DNA from: CAZQFV01 sp964592645
Lineage (GTDB): Bacteria > Chloroflexota > Chloroflexia > DTKN01
Length of the DNA: 64,000 bases
Reading direction: 5' to 3'
Assembly (NCBI GenBank): GCA_964592645.1
Contig: CAZQFV010000015.1
Span: 26,149-90,148, forward strand
Shown: piece by piece, positions 9,380 to 16,801 of the stretch
How the letters are laid out: each line of letters starts with the position of its first letter
Position numbering within the stretch: the stretch's first letter is position 1
Made by a program: the position numbers and the translations under genes
The notes under the pieces: model-generated
Database searches by the model: none
What the model was told of the DNA's origin: nothing
Seen by the model: only the letters and a program-made list of their open reading frames with translations

Positions 9380-9460
9380 GCCCCTGGCGTCCGGGCGCCG
9401 GCGCGTTGAAACGTCGGAACGTCCCAACGCCCGACTTTCCGACGTCCCAAGGAGCGCTCC

Positions 9461-10345
9461 TTGGCCGAGACTCTCGAGTATGCCCCAGACTTGAGCATCA
9501 TCATGCCGGCCCACAACGAGGCCGGACGGGTGGGCGACGTGGTGCGCGACGTGCGCGCGCGCTACCCCCAGGCCGAGGTCATCGTCGTCGACGACGCCTC
9601 CGCCGACGCCACCGCCGCCGAGGCCGCGGCCGCCGGGGCGAGCGTCGTCCGCCACCCCTACAACAAGGGCAACGGCGCGGCGGTCAAGACCGGGCTGCGG
9701 GCCGCCCGCGGACGTTATGTCGTTATTATGGACGCCGACGGCCAGCACGCCCCGGCGGACATCCCCCGGCTGCTGGCGCCGCTGGAGGAGTACGACCTGG
9801 TCGTGGGCGCGCGCGATCCGCACACCCAGGCCAACTGGCTGCGCCGCCTGGGCAACGCCGCCTTCAACGCCCTGGCCACCTATGTCACCGGCCGGCCGAT
9901 CCCCGACCTGACCAGCGGTTTCCGCGCCGCCCGTCGCGCGCCTATGCGCGAGTTCTTGCACCTGCTGCCCAACGGCTACTCCTACCCCACGACGAGCACG
10001 CTGGCCTTCCTGAAGGCCGGCTACAGCGTGGCCTTTGTGCCCATCCAGGCGGCCCGGCGCGGCGGGGGCAAGAGCGGCGTCCGCCTGCTGCGCGACGGCG
10101 CGCGCTTCGTCCTGATCATCCTGCGCATCGCCACCCTCTTCAGCCCGCTCAAGATCTTTTTCCCGGTCAGCGTGGGGCTCTTTTTCCTGAGCTGCCTATC
10201 GGCCGGCTACACCATCGTCACCGAGTCCCGCCTGCACATCCCCAACTCGGCCGTGCTCCTCTTTACGATGAGCGTCATCGTCTTTCTCATCGGACTGGTC
10301 TCGGAGCAGATCGCCATGCTGCGGTTCGAGGGGAAAGAACGCTAA
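9461..10345 (+). CDS. GT2-family glycosyltransferase with C-terminal membrane anchor
   Basis: 294 residues beginning at TTG (9461) seven bases after GGAG; no better ATG precedes LSIIMPAHNEAGRVGDVVRDV. The GT-A fold signature VIMDADGQHAPADI gives the metal-binding DxD, and the family resembles dolichyl/polyprenyl-phosphate sugar transferases. Two hydrophobic segments at the C-terminus (about 220-245 and 255-280) anchor it in the membrane. The next gene encodes a flippase-like membrane protein, so the pair probably makes and moves a lipid-linked sugar for envelope glycan or protein glycosylation. Donor and acceptor cannot be read from the sequence. Confidence 0.88.
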   Translation: MAETLEYAPDLSIIMPAHNEAGRVGDVVRDVRARYPQAEVIVVDDASADATAAEAAAAGASVVRHPYNKGNGAAVKTGLRAARGRYVVIMDADGQHAPADIPRLLAPLEEYDLVVGARDPHTQANWLRRLGNAAFNALATYVTGRPIPDLTSGFRAARRAPMREFLHLLPNGYSYPTTSTLAFLKAGYSVAFVPIQAARRGGGKSGVRLLRDGARFVLIILRIATLFSPLKIFFPVSVGLFFLSCLSAGYTIVTESRLHIPNSAVLLFTMSVIVFLIGLVSEQIAMLRFEGKER

Positions 10346-10393
10346 TCGATTGTGGATCGGCGATTTCGTATCGTGGATCCTTGCCATTGCCAG
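10345..10393 (+). repeat. Heptanucleotide tandem repeat between glycosyltransferase and flippase genes
   Basis: Seven successive 7-mers: ATCGATT, GTGGATC, GGCGATT, TCGTATC, GTGGATC, CTTGCCA, TTGCCAG. The first five share an nnnGATY-like pattern. The array begins at the last base of the glycosyltransferase stop codon. Confidence 0.55.
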
Positions 10394-10420
10394 TCGAAAA
10401 TGCCCAAAAGGTAGCGTTCT

Positions 10421-11464
10421 ATGGCCGACGATCCTCCGGCTTCCAGAACATCGCCCGCCCGCGTGGGGCGAGAACGCCTGATCGCCGTGGGCCGCATCGC
10501 CCTGCGCTGGGGGCTGCGCCTCTTGGGGCCGGCCCTCCTGGCCTATATCCTCTGGCGGAACCGCGATATCCTGCCGCTCATCTGGCAGACCCTGCGCAGC
10601 ATCCGCTGGCCGCCGATGCTCCTGGCCATCGTCCTCATGGCACCGTTCGTCCTCCTGAAGGGCTGGCGCTGGCAGATCATCCTGAACGACCTGGGCATCC
10701 GCGCCCCCTGGAAGAAGCTGTCGCTCTACTATGTCATCGGCATCTTTCTGGGGGCGGCCATGCCCGGGCAGGCCGGCGACTTTCTCAAGGCCTGGTACCT
10801 CAAGGCGGACGGCCACGAACTGGGCGCGGCCCTCCTGAGCACGGTCATCGACCGGCTCTTCGACATGGGCATCATGGGCCTGTTGGCCATCAGTGGGCTC
10901 TATGTCTTTTGGCGCTTCTTCCCCGTGGCCGGCCTCGTCCTCACCCTGCTGGGGATGCTGGCGGTGATCGCCCTGGCGCTGAGCGTGCTCCTCAGCCGCC
11001 GCTGGCGCGACTGGCTGATCGACCGCGTGCTGCGCTACCTGGTCCCGGCCTCGATCCGGCGCCTCCTGGGCGAGCACGGCGTCCGCGCCTACCTGAACCG
11101 CTTCTTCCTCTCCTGGCGCAACGTGGCCCTAGGCACGGCGGTATCGCTGTGCTCCTTCTCGATCACCTTCTTCCGGCTTTGGCTGTGTATCCCGGCCCTG
11201 GGCCAGACGATGCCTATCACCGTCTTTGTGCCAACCATGGCGCTGATGGCCCTGGGCAGCCTGCTCTCGGTGGCCGGCCTGGGGACGCGCACCGCCGTCC
11301 TCCTGGCCGTCCTCAGCGCCCCCAGCCTGGGTTGGTCCACCGCCCAGATCCTCAGCCTCGATGCCCTGATCCTCTTCTTCAGCATCGAGAACCTGATCGT
11401 CGGATTGCCCTTCTATCTGCTGCGCCCGCTGGGTGGGAAAAGACAAGAGGGGTTGAGAATCTGA
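10421..11464 (+). CDS. Lysylphosphatidylglycerol synthase-like flippase-domain membrane protein
   Basis: 347 residues with about eight hydrophobic segments. It has the landmarks of the UPF0104/AglD-like flippase family: GWRWQIILNDLGI after the first segments, GAAMPGQAGDFLKAWYL, and TVIDRLFDMGIMGLLAI. The soluble aminoacyl-transferase domain of true MprF is absent. Proteins of this form are often encoded with GT2 enzymes, as here, and are proposed to help move lipid-linked intermediates across the membrane. The ATG at 10421 follows AAAAGG. Confidence 0.82.
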   Translation: MADDPPASRTSPARVGRERLIAVGRIALRWGLRLLGPALLAYILWRNRDILPLIWQTLRSIRWPPMLLAIVLMAPFVLLKGWRWQIILNDLGIRAPWKKLSLYYVIGIFLGAAMPGQAGDFLKAWYLKADGHELGAALLSTVIDRLFDMGIMGLLAISGLYVFWRFFPVAGLVLTLLGMLAVIALALSVLLSRRWRDWLIDRVLRYLVPASIRRLLGEHGVRAYLNRFFLSWRNVALGTAVSLCSFSITFFRLWLCIPALGQTMPITVFVPTMALMALGSLLSVAGLGTRTAVLLAVLSAPSLGWSTAQILSLDALILFFSIENLIVGLPFYLLRPLGGKRQEGLRI

Positions 11465-11495
11465 TTCGAATTCGAATTTCCCAAAGGAGGATTCC

Positions 11496-12683
11496 ATGTC
11501 CACCATCGTCCACGAGAAACTCTCCCAGGCCGCCGGCATCCTGCAGGAGCAGGGGATTGACCTCTGGCTGACCTTTGTCCGCGAGACCGGCACGGGCGGC
11601 GACCCTGTGCTGCCGCTCATCCTGGGCCCCGGGCATTTGACATGGCAAAGCGCCCTGCTGATCGCGCGCGGCGGCGAGCGCACGGCCATCGTCGGGCGCT
11701 TCGACGCCGAGGCGGTGCAGCGGGCCGGCGTTTTCGACAGCGTGGTGTCCTATGACCAGTCGATCAAGCCGCACCTATTGGAGGCCCTGCACCGGCTGAA
11801 CCCCGCGCAGATCGCCCTGAACTATTCGCCCAGCGACGCCGAGGCCGATGGCCTGCGCCACGGCATGTACGAGACGCTGCGCGGCTACCTAGAGGGGACG
11901 CCCTTTGCCTCCCGGCTCTGCTCCGCCGAGGCGGTCATCCGCGCCCTGCGCGGGCGCAAGACGTCCACGGAACTGGACCGCATCCGCTCCGCGGTGAACA
12001 CCACGAACAAGATCTATCAGCGCACCTTCGACCACATGCAGGTGGGGATGACCGAGCGGCAGGTGGGCCAGTTCATGCACGGGCTGCTGGCCGAGTACGG
12101 CGTGGGGCCGGCCTGGCACCCGTCCAGCTGTCCCGCGGTCAACGCCGGCCCCGACTCCCCGGTGGGCCACTCCGGGCCGACGGACATCGCCATCGCCCCC
12201 GGGCACCTGGTGCACTTTGACTTTGGCGTGTTCCAGGACGACTACTGCTCCGACATCCAGCGCATGGTCTATTTCCGGCGGCCGGGGGAAAAGGCGCCGC
12301 CCCCTGAGGTACGGCAGGCTTTCCAGGTGGTGCTGCACGCCATCCAGGCGGCGGTGGGGGCGATGGTGCCCGGCGCGCGCGGCGTGGACGTGGACGCCGC
12401 CGCCCGGCGGGTGGTCGTCGAGGCCGGCTATCCCGAATACATGCACGCCACGGGGCACCATGTGGGGCGCAAGGCCCACGACGGCGGCGGCATCCTGGGG
12501 CCGGCCTGGGAGCGCTACGGTGAAACGCCCTTCTACCCGTTGGAGGCCGGCCAGGTCTATGCCGTGGAGTTGGGGGTGCCCGTGCCGGGGTATGGCTACG
12601 TGGCGCTGGAGGAGAACGTGTTGGTGGGGGAGAGCGGCACCGAGTTCATCGGCACGCCGCAGCTAGAGCTGGTGCTGCGCTAG
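11496..12683 (+). CDS. M24-family metallopeptidase (Xaa-Pro peptidase-like)
   Basis: 395 residues in the two-domain arrangement of Xaa-Pro peptidases: an N-terminal creatinase-like domain (about 1-155) and a pita-bread catalytic domain (about 160-395). Candidate metal ligands are visible in order: Asp in HFDFG, Asp in CSDIQ, His in TGHHVG, Glu in YAVELG, Glu in ALEENV. This suggests an active two-metal enzyme cleaving N-terminal residues before proline or a related amide. A near-perfect AAAGGAGG ribosome-binding site precedes the ATG. It is the last gene of the plus-strand group; a stem-rich non-coding region follows. Confidence 0.9.
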   Translation: MSTIVHEKLSQAAGILQEQGIDLWLTFVRETGTGGDPVLPLILGPGHLTWQSALLIARGGERTAIVGRFDAEAVQRAGVFDSVVSYDQSIKPHLLEALHRLNPAQIALNYSPSDAEADGLRHGMYETLRGYLEGTPFASRLCSAEAVIRALRGRKTSTELDRIRSAVNTTNKIYQRTFDHMQVGMTERQVGQFMHGLLAEYGVGPAWHPSSCPAVNAGPDSPVGHSGPTDIAIAPGHLVHFDFGVFQDDYCSDIQRMVYFRRPGEKAPPPEVRQAFQVVLHAIQAAVGAMVPGARGVDVDAAARRVVVEAGYPEYMHATGHHVGRKAHDGGGILGPAWERYGETPFYPLEAGQVYAVELGVPVPGYGYVALEENVLVGESGTEFIGTPQLELVLR

Positions 12684-12946
12684 GGGGCGGGCACCGAAGT
12701 ACACTGGTACTGTACTTCAATTACTGCTACCTCGTTTATAATAGCCCATTTTCACTTGGAAACTGGAGGGCAGATCCCCGCCGGCTGCCGGGCGGGCCGG
12801 GCGGCACCTTGTCCGGCAGCCGGCGGCCGGCCCCGCAGGGCCGGCCGGGTGATCGCTCACAGGGAAGAGCGCGGAGTGGCAGGGGTCGATCCTAGTGGGG
12901 TATAGCCAAGATTGTGCAAGAAATTGTCGCCTTCTGACCGACCCCG
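12684..12946. other. Non-coding region with strong hairpins and an orphan promoter
   Basis: 263 bases without a credible gene between converging genes. TATAAT at 12737-12742 on the plus strand has no gene downstream. A perfect 12-bp inverted repeat (12780-12791 with 12813-12824, GCCGGCTGCCGG) encloses a 21-base loop. It is followed by a second stem, GGCCGGCC (12825-12832 and 12839-12846) with a six-base loop. At 12896-12910 TGGGGTATAGCCAAG equals the expected 5' end of a tRNA-Gln, but no tRNA follows. No T-run marks a classical terminator. Confidence 0.5.
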
Positions 12947-14389
12947 CTAGTAGAGGCTCTGGACCTCCTGGCGGAAAAAGAGGGCAGCGACGATCACGGC
13001 GATGAGCGGAAAGACCACGATAAAGGTCGCGGCGGCAAAGACCGTGGGCGTAAAGGTAAAGCGCATCAGCCCATACAGGTAGACCGGCAGGGTCATCTGG
13101 TTCCCGATCAGGAAGACCGACAGGAGGAACTCGCCCAGGGAGATGGTAAAGCAGAACAGCGCACCGGCCAGGATGGCCGGGACGATCAGGGGCAACGTGA
13201 TATCCAAGGTGGTCCGCAGCCGGGTCGCGCCCAGGTCCATGGCGGCCTCTTCGAGCTCCATGTCAAAGTTCAGCAGTCGGTCGCGGATCGGCAGGACGGC
13301 AAAGGGCATAATGAAGGTGGTGTGGCCGATGATCGTCGGCCAGATGCCCCCGGGGATGCCCAGGGACCGGAACCACATCTTGACCGTCACGGCGGAGACG
13401 ACGCCATAGGTGATGATCGCCAGGACATTGACCGTCTCCAGCAGCGACTTGCCCCGAAACTTGAACCGCACCAGCCCGTAGGCAAAGAGCGTAGCAATGA
13501 CCACGGAGAAGGCGGTGGTGGCCAGGGCGATGACCGCCGAGTTCTTCAGGGCCCCCAGTAGCTGCCTGTCCCTCACCGCCTGCTCGAACCAGATGAGGGA
13601 GAAGCCCTGGATCGGCCAGGACAGATACTTGGAGGAGTTGAAGGCGTAGAGCACAAGGACGCCCAGGGGCAGGCGGAAGTACACCTTGACCGGGTTGGTG
13701 TAGATCGTGTCGCGGAAGCGCCTGGCCGCGGCGATCCCCGCCATGCCGGGGATGCCCATCTCGACACCCCCGGTTCCGCGCACGACGACCGCCTTGACCT
13801 GCTTGTGGCCCATGATGGCGCCCGGGCCGCAGCGGCCGACGACGTGCTGCTCGTGGACGATGCCGGCCATCGGCACCAGGTTCTCCCCGGCGCGGCCGAT
13901 GCTGGCCACCTGGACCTCGGGGCCAAGCTCCCGTTTCAGCGCCTCCTCGGTCTCGAAGGTATCCAGCCCCCACAGCCGGCCGGCGTCGCGAATCTCCACC
14001 CGGTCGTCGCAGACGTAGAGATACACGGGCCGCGGGGAGACCCCGGTGAGAAGGATGCCATCGTAACCAGCATACTTGATCTCGGGTGCCATGTGGCCGC
14101 CCGAGTAGCCGACGGTCAGGGTGCCGGTGAGCGGCGACTTGGTGCCCACGGCGTAGCGCGCCGAGGTGGGCAACAGCGTGCCGGCCGCGGGCCCGGTGAT
14201 GAAGAGGATCTTGTTCTCAGGGGAGAAGGGGTCAATGCCGGCCGGAATCGCGTCGTAGAGGATGCGCGTGGCCAGGCCGCGCCCGCCGATATACTTCTCG
14301 ACCAACTCGTCGGTCAGCGGCATGCGCCCCACCTGGCCGGTGCTCAGGTCAACCGTGAGGATCTGTCCCCGGTATCCTTTGTACTTCAT
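12947..14389 (-). CDS. Chimeric protein: AOR N-terminal domain fused to ABC-transporter permease
   Basis: 480 residues from ATG 14389 (GGAGG upstream; 4-base overlap with the preceding ferredoxin gene). Residues 1 to about 233 are the N-terminal part of a tungsten aldehyde:ferredoxin oxidoreductase (YIGGRGLATRILYDAIPAG, GHMAPEIKYAGYDGILLTG, GPGAIMGHKQVKAVVV). From about residue 235 the sequence becomes a PotC-like ABC permease: LYAFNSSKYLSWPIQGFSL, four to five membrane helices, and the EAA-type loop EEAAMDLGATRLRTTLDITL. The AOR part lacks the [4Fe-4S] cysteines and most of the cofactor site; the permease lacks most of its first helix. I infer a deletion fusion (junction near 13685) between an AOR gene and a permease gene, or an assembly join. 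Function as an oxidoreductase is unlikely. Confidence 0.8.
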   Translation of the reverse strand: MKYKGYRGQILTVDLSTGQVGRMPLTDELVEKYIGGRGLATRILYDAIPAGIDPFSPENKILFITGPAAGTLLPTSARYAVGTKSPLTGTLTVGYSGGHMAPEIKYAGYDGILLTGVSPRPVYLYVCDDRVEIRDAGRLWGLDTFETEEALKRELGPEVQVASIGRAGENLVPMAGIVHEQHVVGRCGPGAIMGHKQVKAVVVRGTGGVEMGIPGMAGIAAARRFRDTIYTNPVKVYFRLPLGVLVLYAFNSSKYLSWPIQGFSLIWFEQAVRDRQLLGALKNSAVIALATTAFSVVIATLFAYGLVRFKFRGKSLLETVNVLAIITYGVVSAVTVKMWFRSLGIPGGIWPTIIGHTTFIMPFAVLPIRDRLLNFDMELEEAAMDLGATRLRTTLDITLPLIVPAILAGALFCFTISLGEFLLSVFLIGNQMTLPVYLYGLMRFTFTPTVFAAATFIVVFPLIAVIVAALFFRQEVQSLY

Positions 14390-14793
14390 TCGACGCCTCC
14401 TTCCAGCGAAAGCACGCCCTCGGGACACCACTCGATGCACAGCGGATGCCCGCCACAGAGATCGCAGAGGACGATCTGCTCCTGCTGGGCATCAAAGGCC
14501 ACGGCCCGCACCGGGCATGCCTCAACGCAGGCCAGGCACTGGGTGCAGAGGTCCTTGTGGAAGTGGACCACGCCGTCGAGCACCAGCGCACCCGTCGGGC
14601 AGGCCGCTACACACTCGCGCTGGTCACGGCCCGCGCAGAGGTTGCAGACCCGTGCCGAGATGGGCCCGAAACGCTCGGTACGGTCGATCCGGATCGCCGA
14701 GACCGCAGGTTTGATCTGGCCAACCCAGCGGGCCGAGCAGACCTTTTCACAGTAGTTGCAGTAGACGCACTTGTCGGCAGCAAACGCCAGCAT
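14386..14793 (-). CDS. Four-cluster [4Fe-4S] ferredoxin-like electron-transfer subunit
   Basis: 135 residues from ATG 14793 (GAGGAGG upstream). Four Cys groups are arranged as in DmsB/HycB-type subunits: CVYCNYCEKVC, CNLCAGRDQRECVAACP, CTQCLACVEACP and CDLCGGHPLCIEWCP. Such proteins carry electrons to or from molybdenum or tungsten catalytic subunits. It overlaps the start of the AOR/permease chimera by 4 bases, so it was presumably the partner of the intact AOR that once stood there. Confidence 0.9.
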   Translation of the reverse strand: MLAFAADKCVYCNYCEKVCSARWVGQIKPAVSAIRIDRTERFGPISARVCNLCAGRDQRECVAACPTGALVLDGVVHFHKDLCTQCLACVEACPVRAVAFDAQQEQIVLCDLCGGHPLCIEWCPEGVLSLEGGVE

Positions 14794-14806
14794 TGTCGCC
14801 TCCTCG

Positions 14807-15967
14807 TCACAGCGCAGCGAGGGCCGCACCGACCCCGCTGCCCAACTGGACCGGGTACCCCAGGTCGTGGAGCGAGCGCTCCAACGCGGCCAGGGCCACA
14901 ACCACGTGCATCGGCTCGGCCGTCCGGCCCATATGGCCGATGCGGAACAGCTTGCCCGTGAGCGCCTTGGTTCCGCCGCAGATGAGCACACCATACCCCT
15001 CATACATCCGCTGGCGCAGCTTCGCCTCGTCGATCCCGGCCGGGGGAAGCACCGCCGTGACCGCAGGGGCGCAGATGTCCTCGCTGGCGGGCCAGAGCTG
15101 CAGGCCCAGAGCCTTGATCCCTTCACGACAGGCTCGCGCGGCGCGGGCGTGCCGCGCAAAGACCTGGGGCAGGCCCTCTTCCAAGACCTCATCCAGGGCC
15201 TCGTTCAGTGCGACCATCTCCGAGACCAGCGGCGTATAGGGCCACTTCCGCTGCTTCTGCCACAGCTCCTTCCAGTCCAGCATGCTCAGGTAGGAGTAAC
15301 GCACCGGCTTCTTGCGCCGCCGCATTGCCTCCCAGGCCGCATCGCTGACCGAGATCACCGCCAGGCCGGGCGTGCCCGAGAACCCCTTCTGGGGTCCACC
15401 CACGCAGATGTCGATGCCCCACTCGTCGGGTCGGATGTCCACGGTCCCCAGCGAAGCCACGGCGTCGACGATGCTGATAACCCCGTGCCGGCGAGCGATG
15501 GTGCAGATCTCCCGGATGGGGTTGAGGGTCCCCGAGGGCGTCTCGCAGTGGACCATCGAGAGAAACTTGATCTCGGGATGCGCTGCCAACACCTTCTCGA
15601 CCTCGGCCGGGTCGATCGCCTCGTTGTATGGAACCGTGATCTCGATGGCCTTGGCACCATAGACGTCGATGTACCACTTGTACTCGCTGCCATAGATCCC
15701 CGAGACCAGGTTGAGCACGGTGTCGCCTTCCTGGAAGCAGCAGGCCGCTGCCGCCTCCAGCCCGAGCAGGGCCTCCCCCTGCATGATGATCACATCCTGC
15801 CGCGTCTGGAACACGGCCTGGAGCTTCTCCTCCGTGTCTGCGAAGAGCTCCATAAACTCGGGATCCTCATGGTAGTAGACCGGTTCGGACAGTGCCCGCC
15901 GGATCCGCTCGGACGCTTCCGCCGGGCCCACCGTCATCACGAACCGTGCCGTGCGTCGACGTTCCAT
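14807..15967 (-). CDS. Class V PLP aminotransferase, similar to pyridoxamine-pyruvate aminotransferase
   Basis: 386 residues, fold-type I PLP enzyme. Lys194 (CVGGPQKGFSGTPG) is the expected Schiff-base lysine and Asp168 (SIVDAVASLG) the pyridine-nitrogen partner. The family includes alanine/serine-glyoxylate aminotransferases. Several stretches resemble what I remember of Mesorhizobium pyridoxamine-pyruvate aminotransferase (PYNEAIDP, ETPSGTLNPI, SMLDW, GKLFRIGHMG); this is from memory, not a search. It lies inside the AOR operon, 13 bases from the ferredoxin gene, so its product may be an aldehyde that an AOR then oxidises. An ordinary alanine-glyoxylate aminotransferase remains possible. 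Confidence 0.8.
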   Translation of the reverse strand: MERRRTARFVMTVGPAEASERIRRALSEPVYYHEDPEFMELFADTEEKLQAVFQTRQDVIIMQGEALLGLEAAAACCFQEGDTVLNLVSGIYGSEYKWYIDVYGAKAIEITVPYNEAIDPAEVEKVLAAHPEIKFLSMVHCETPSGTLNPIREICTIARRHGVISIVDAVASLGTVDIRPDEWGIDICVGGPQKGFSGTPGLAVISVSDAAWEAMRRRKKPVRYSYLSMLDWKELWQKQRKWPYTPLVSEMVALNEALDEVLEEGLPQVFARHARAARACREGIKALGLQLWPASEDICAPAVTAVLPPAGIDEAKLRQRMYEGYGVLICGGTKALTGKLFRIGHMGRTAEPMHVVVALAALERSLHDLGYPVQLGSGVGAALAAL

Positions 15968-15996
15968 GTGCGACCTCCTCCGGTATCTCGTTCGCT

Positions 15997-16284
15997 CTAT
16001 CCGCCGCCGATGGCGACCAGGACCAGGAGCTCGTCTCCCTCGTGGAGCGCGGCTTCGTGCCCACCCAGGAACTGGACCCCCTGCCCATTGAGAAAGAGCC
16101 GCAGGTAGGAGCGCAGCTCCTGGTCCGACCTGCCCAGCTTGTGGGCAATCGCCGGGAACGAGGCCAAGATGCTATCGAGGGCGCCGCCGACGGTCGCGCC
16201 GGACGTCGGCAGCTCCAGCTCGACGGTGTTGATCCCGGCGATGCTGCTCAGCGGGCCGGAGAACCTGACCCTGATCCTGGGCAT
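15997..16284 (-). CDS. MoaD/ThiS-like sulfur-carrier protein
   Basis: 95 residues with the ubiquitin-like pattern of MoaD/ThiS: RVRFSGPLSSIAG at the start, hydrophobic core segments, and a C-terminal GGG tail after LLVLVAIGG that would be adenylated and thiocarboxylated. MoaD paralogues commonly sit beside AOR-family genes and are thought to supply dithiolene sulfur for the tungsten pterin. It is 17 bases downstream of the second ferredoxin of the cluster. Confidence 0.85.
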   Translation of the reverse strand: MPRIRVRFSGPLSSIAGINTVELELPTSGATVGGALDSILASFPAIAHKLGRSDQELRSYLRLFLNGQGVQFLGGHEAALHEGDELLVLVAIGGG

Positions 16285-16300
16285 CGCACTCCTCTGCCGG

Positions 16301-16786
16301 CTAGGGCAGGTTGGTGGAGCGGGCCGTCACCTCCACCAGCCGTCGCCCGGCCGTGCGCTTGCGGTCGTACTCTGCCTCCACCACGGTGCGGTAGGTTAGC
16401 GCCTGGGGCTGGCAGAACTGGACACACTTGGGATCGCCCTGGCACAGGTCGCACTTGATCGGCCGGCGGCGGTCCACGTCAAAGGCCACAGCGCCGAACG
16501 GGCAGGCCACGATGCACATGCGGCAGCCGATGCACCTGTCGGCATCGATCACCACGGCCCCGGTGAGCGCGTCGCGGGAGATGGCCCGCACCGGGCAGAT
16601 CCCCATGCAGGCCGGCTCCTCGCACTGCTGGCAAATCACCGGCACATCCAGCCCCTCGGACTCCCACTTGATCACCTGCACGGCGGACTTGCTGGGGTTA
16701 CACTCGCCGACATGGGCGAGCGAACAGGCCATCTCACAGGTGCGGCAGCCGGTACATTTCTGCAGATCGGCGACAAGCGTCTTCAA
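16301..16786 (-). CDS. Four-cluster [4Fe-4S] ferredoxin-like protein
   Basis: 161 residues starting at TTG 16786 with GGAGG seven bases upstream. The Cys groups are CTGCRTCEMAC, CQQCEEPACMGICP, CIGCRMCIVACP and CDLCQGDPKCVQFC, the same four-cluster arrangement as its two paralogues in the operon. The last group ends FCQP rather than FCP. The gene directly follows the AOR gene at 16802, which it probably serves. Confidence 0.9.
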   Translation of the reverse strand: MKTLVADLQKCTGCRTCEMACSLAHVGECNPSKSAVQVIKWESEGLDVPVICQQCEEPACMGICPVRAISRDALTGAVVIDADRCIGCRMCIVACPFGAVAFDVDRRRPIKCDLCQGDPKCVQFCQPQALTYRTVVEAEYDRKRTAGRRLVEVTARSTNLP

Positions 16787-16801
16787 TCGATACCTCCTGG
16801 C

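Noticed and set aside
12684..12946. Moco/Tuco riboswitch in the region beside the AOR genes
   Set aside because: The region is at the 3' side of the AOR operon, and I cannot match the conserved Moco-RNA elements; only plain hairpins are seen.
12896..12966. tRNA-Gln gene starting TGGGGTATAGCCAAG
   Set aside because: After the first 15 bases no D-loop closure, anticodon stem or T-arm can be formed.
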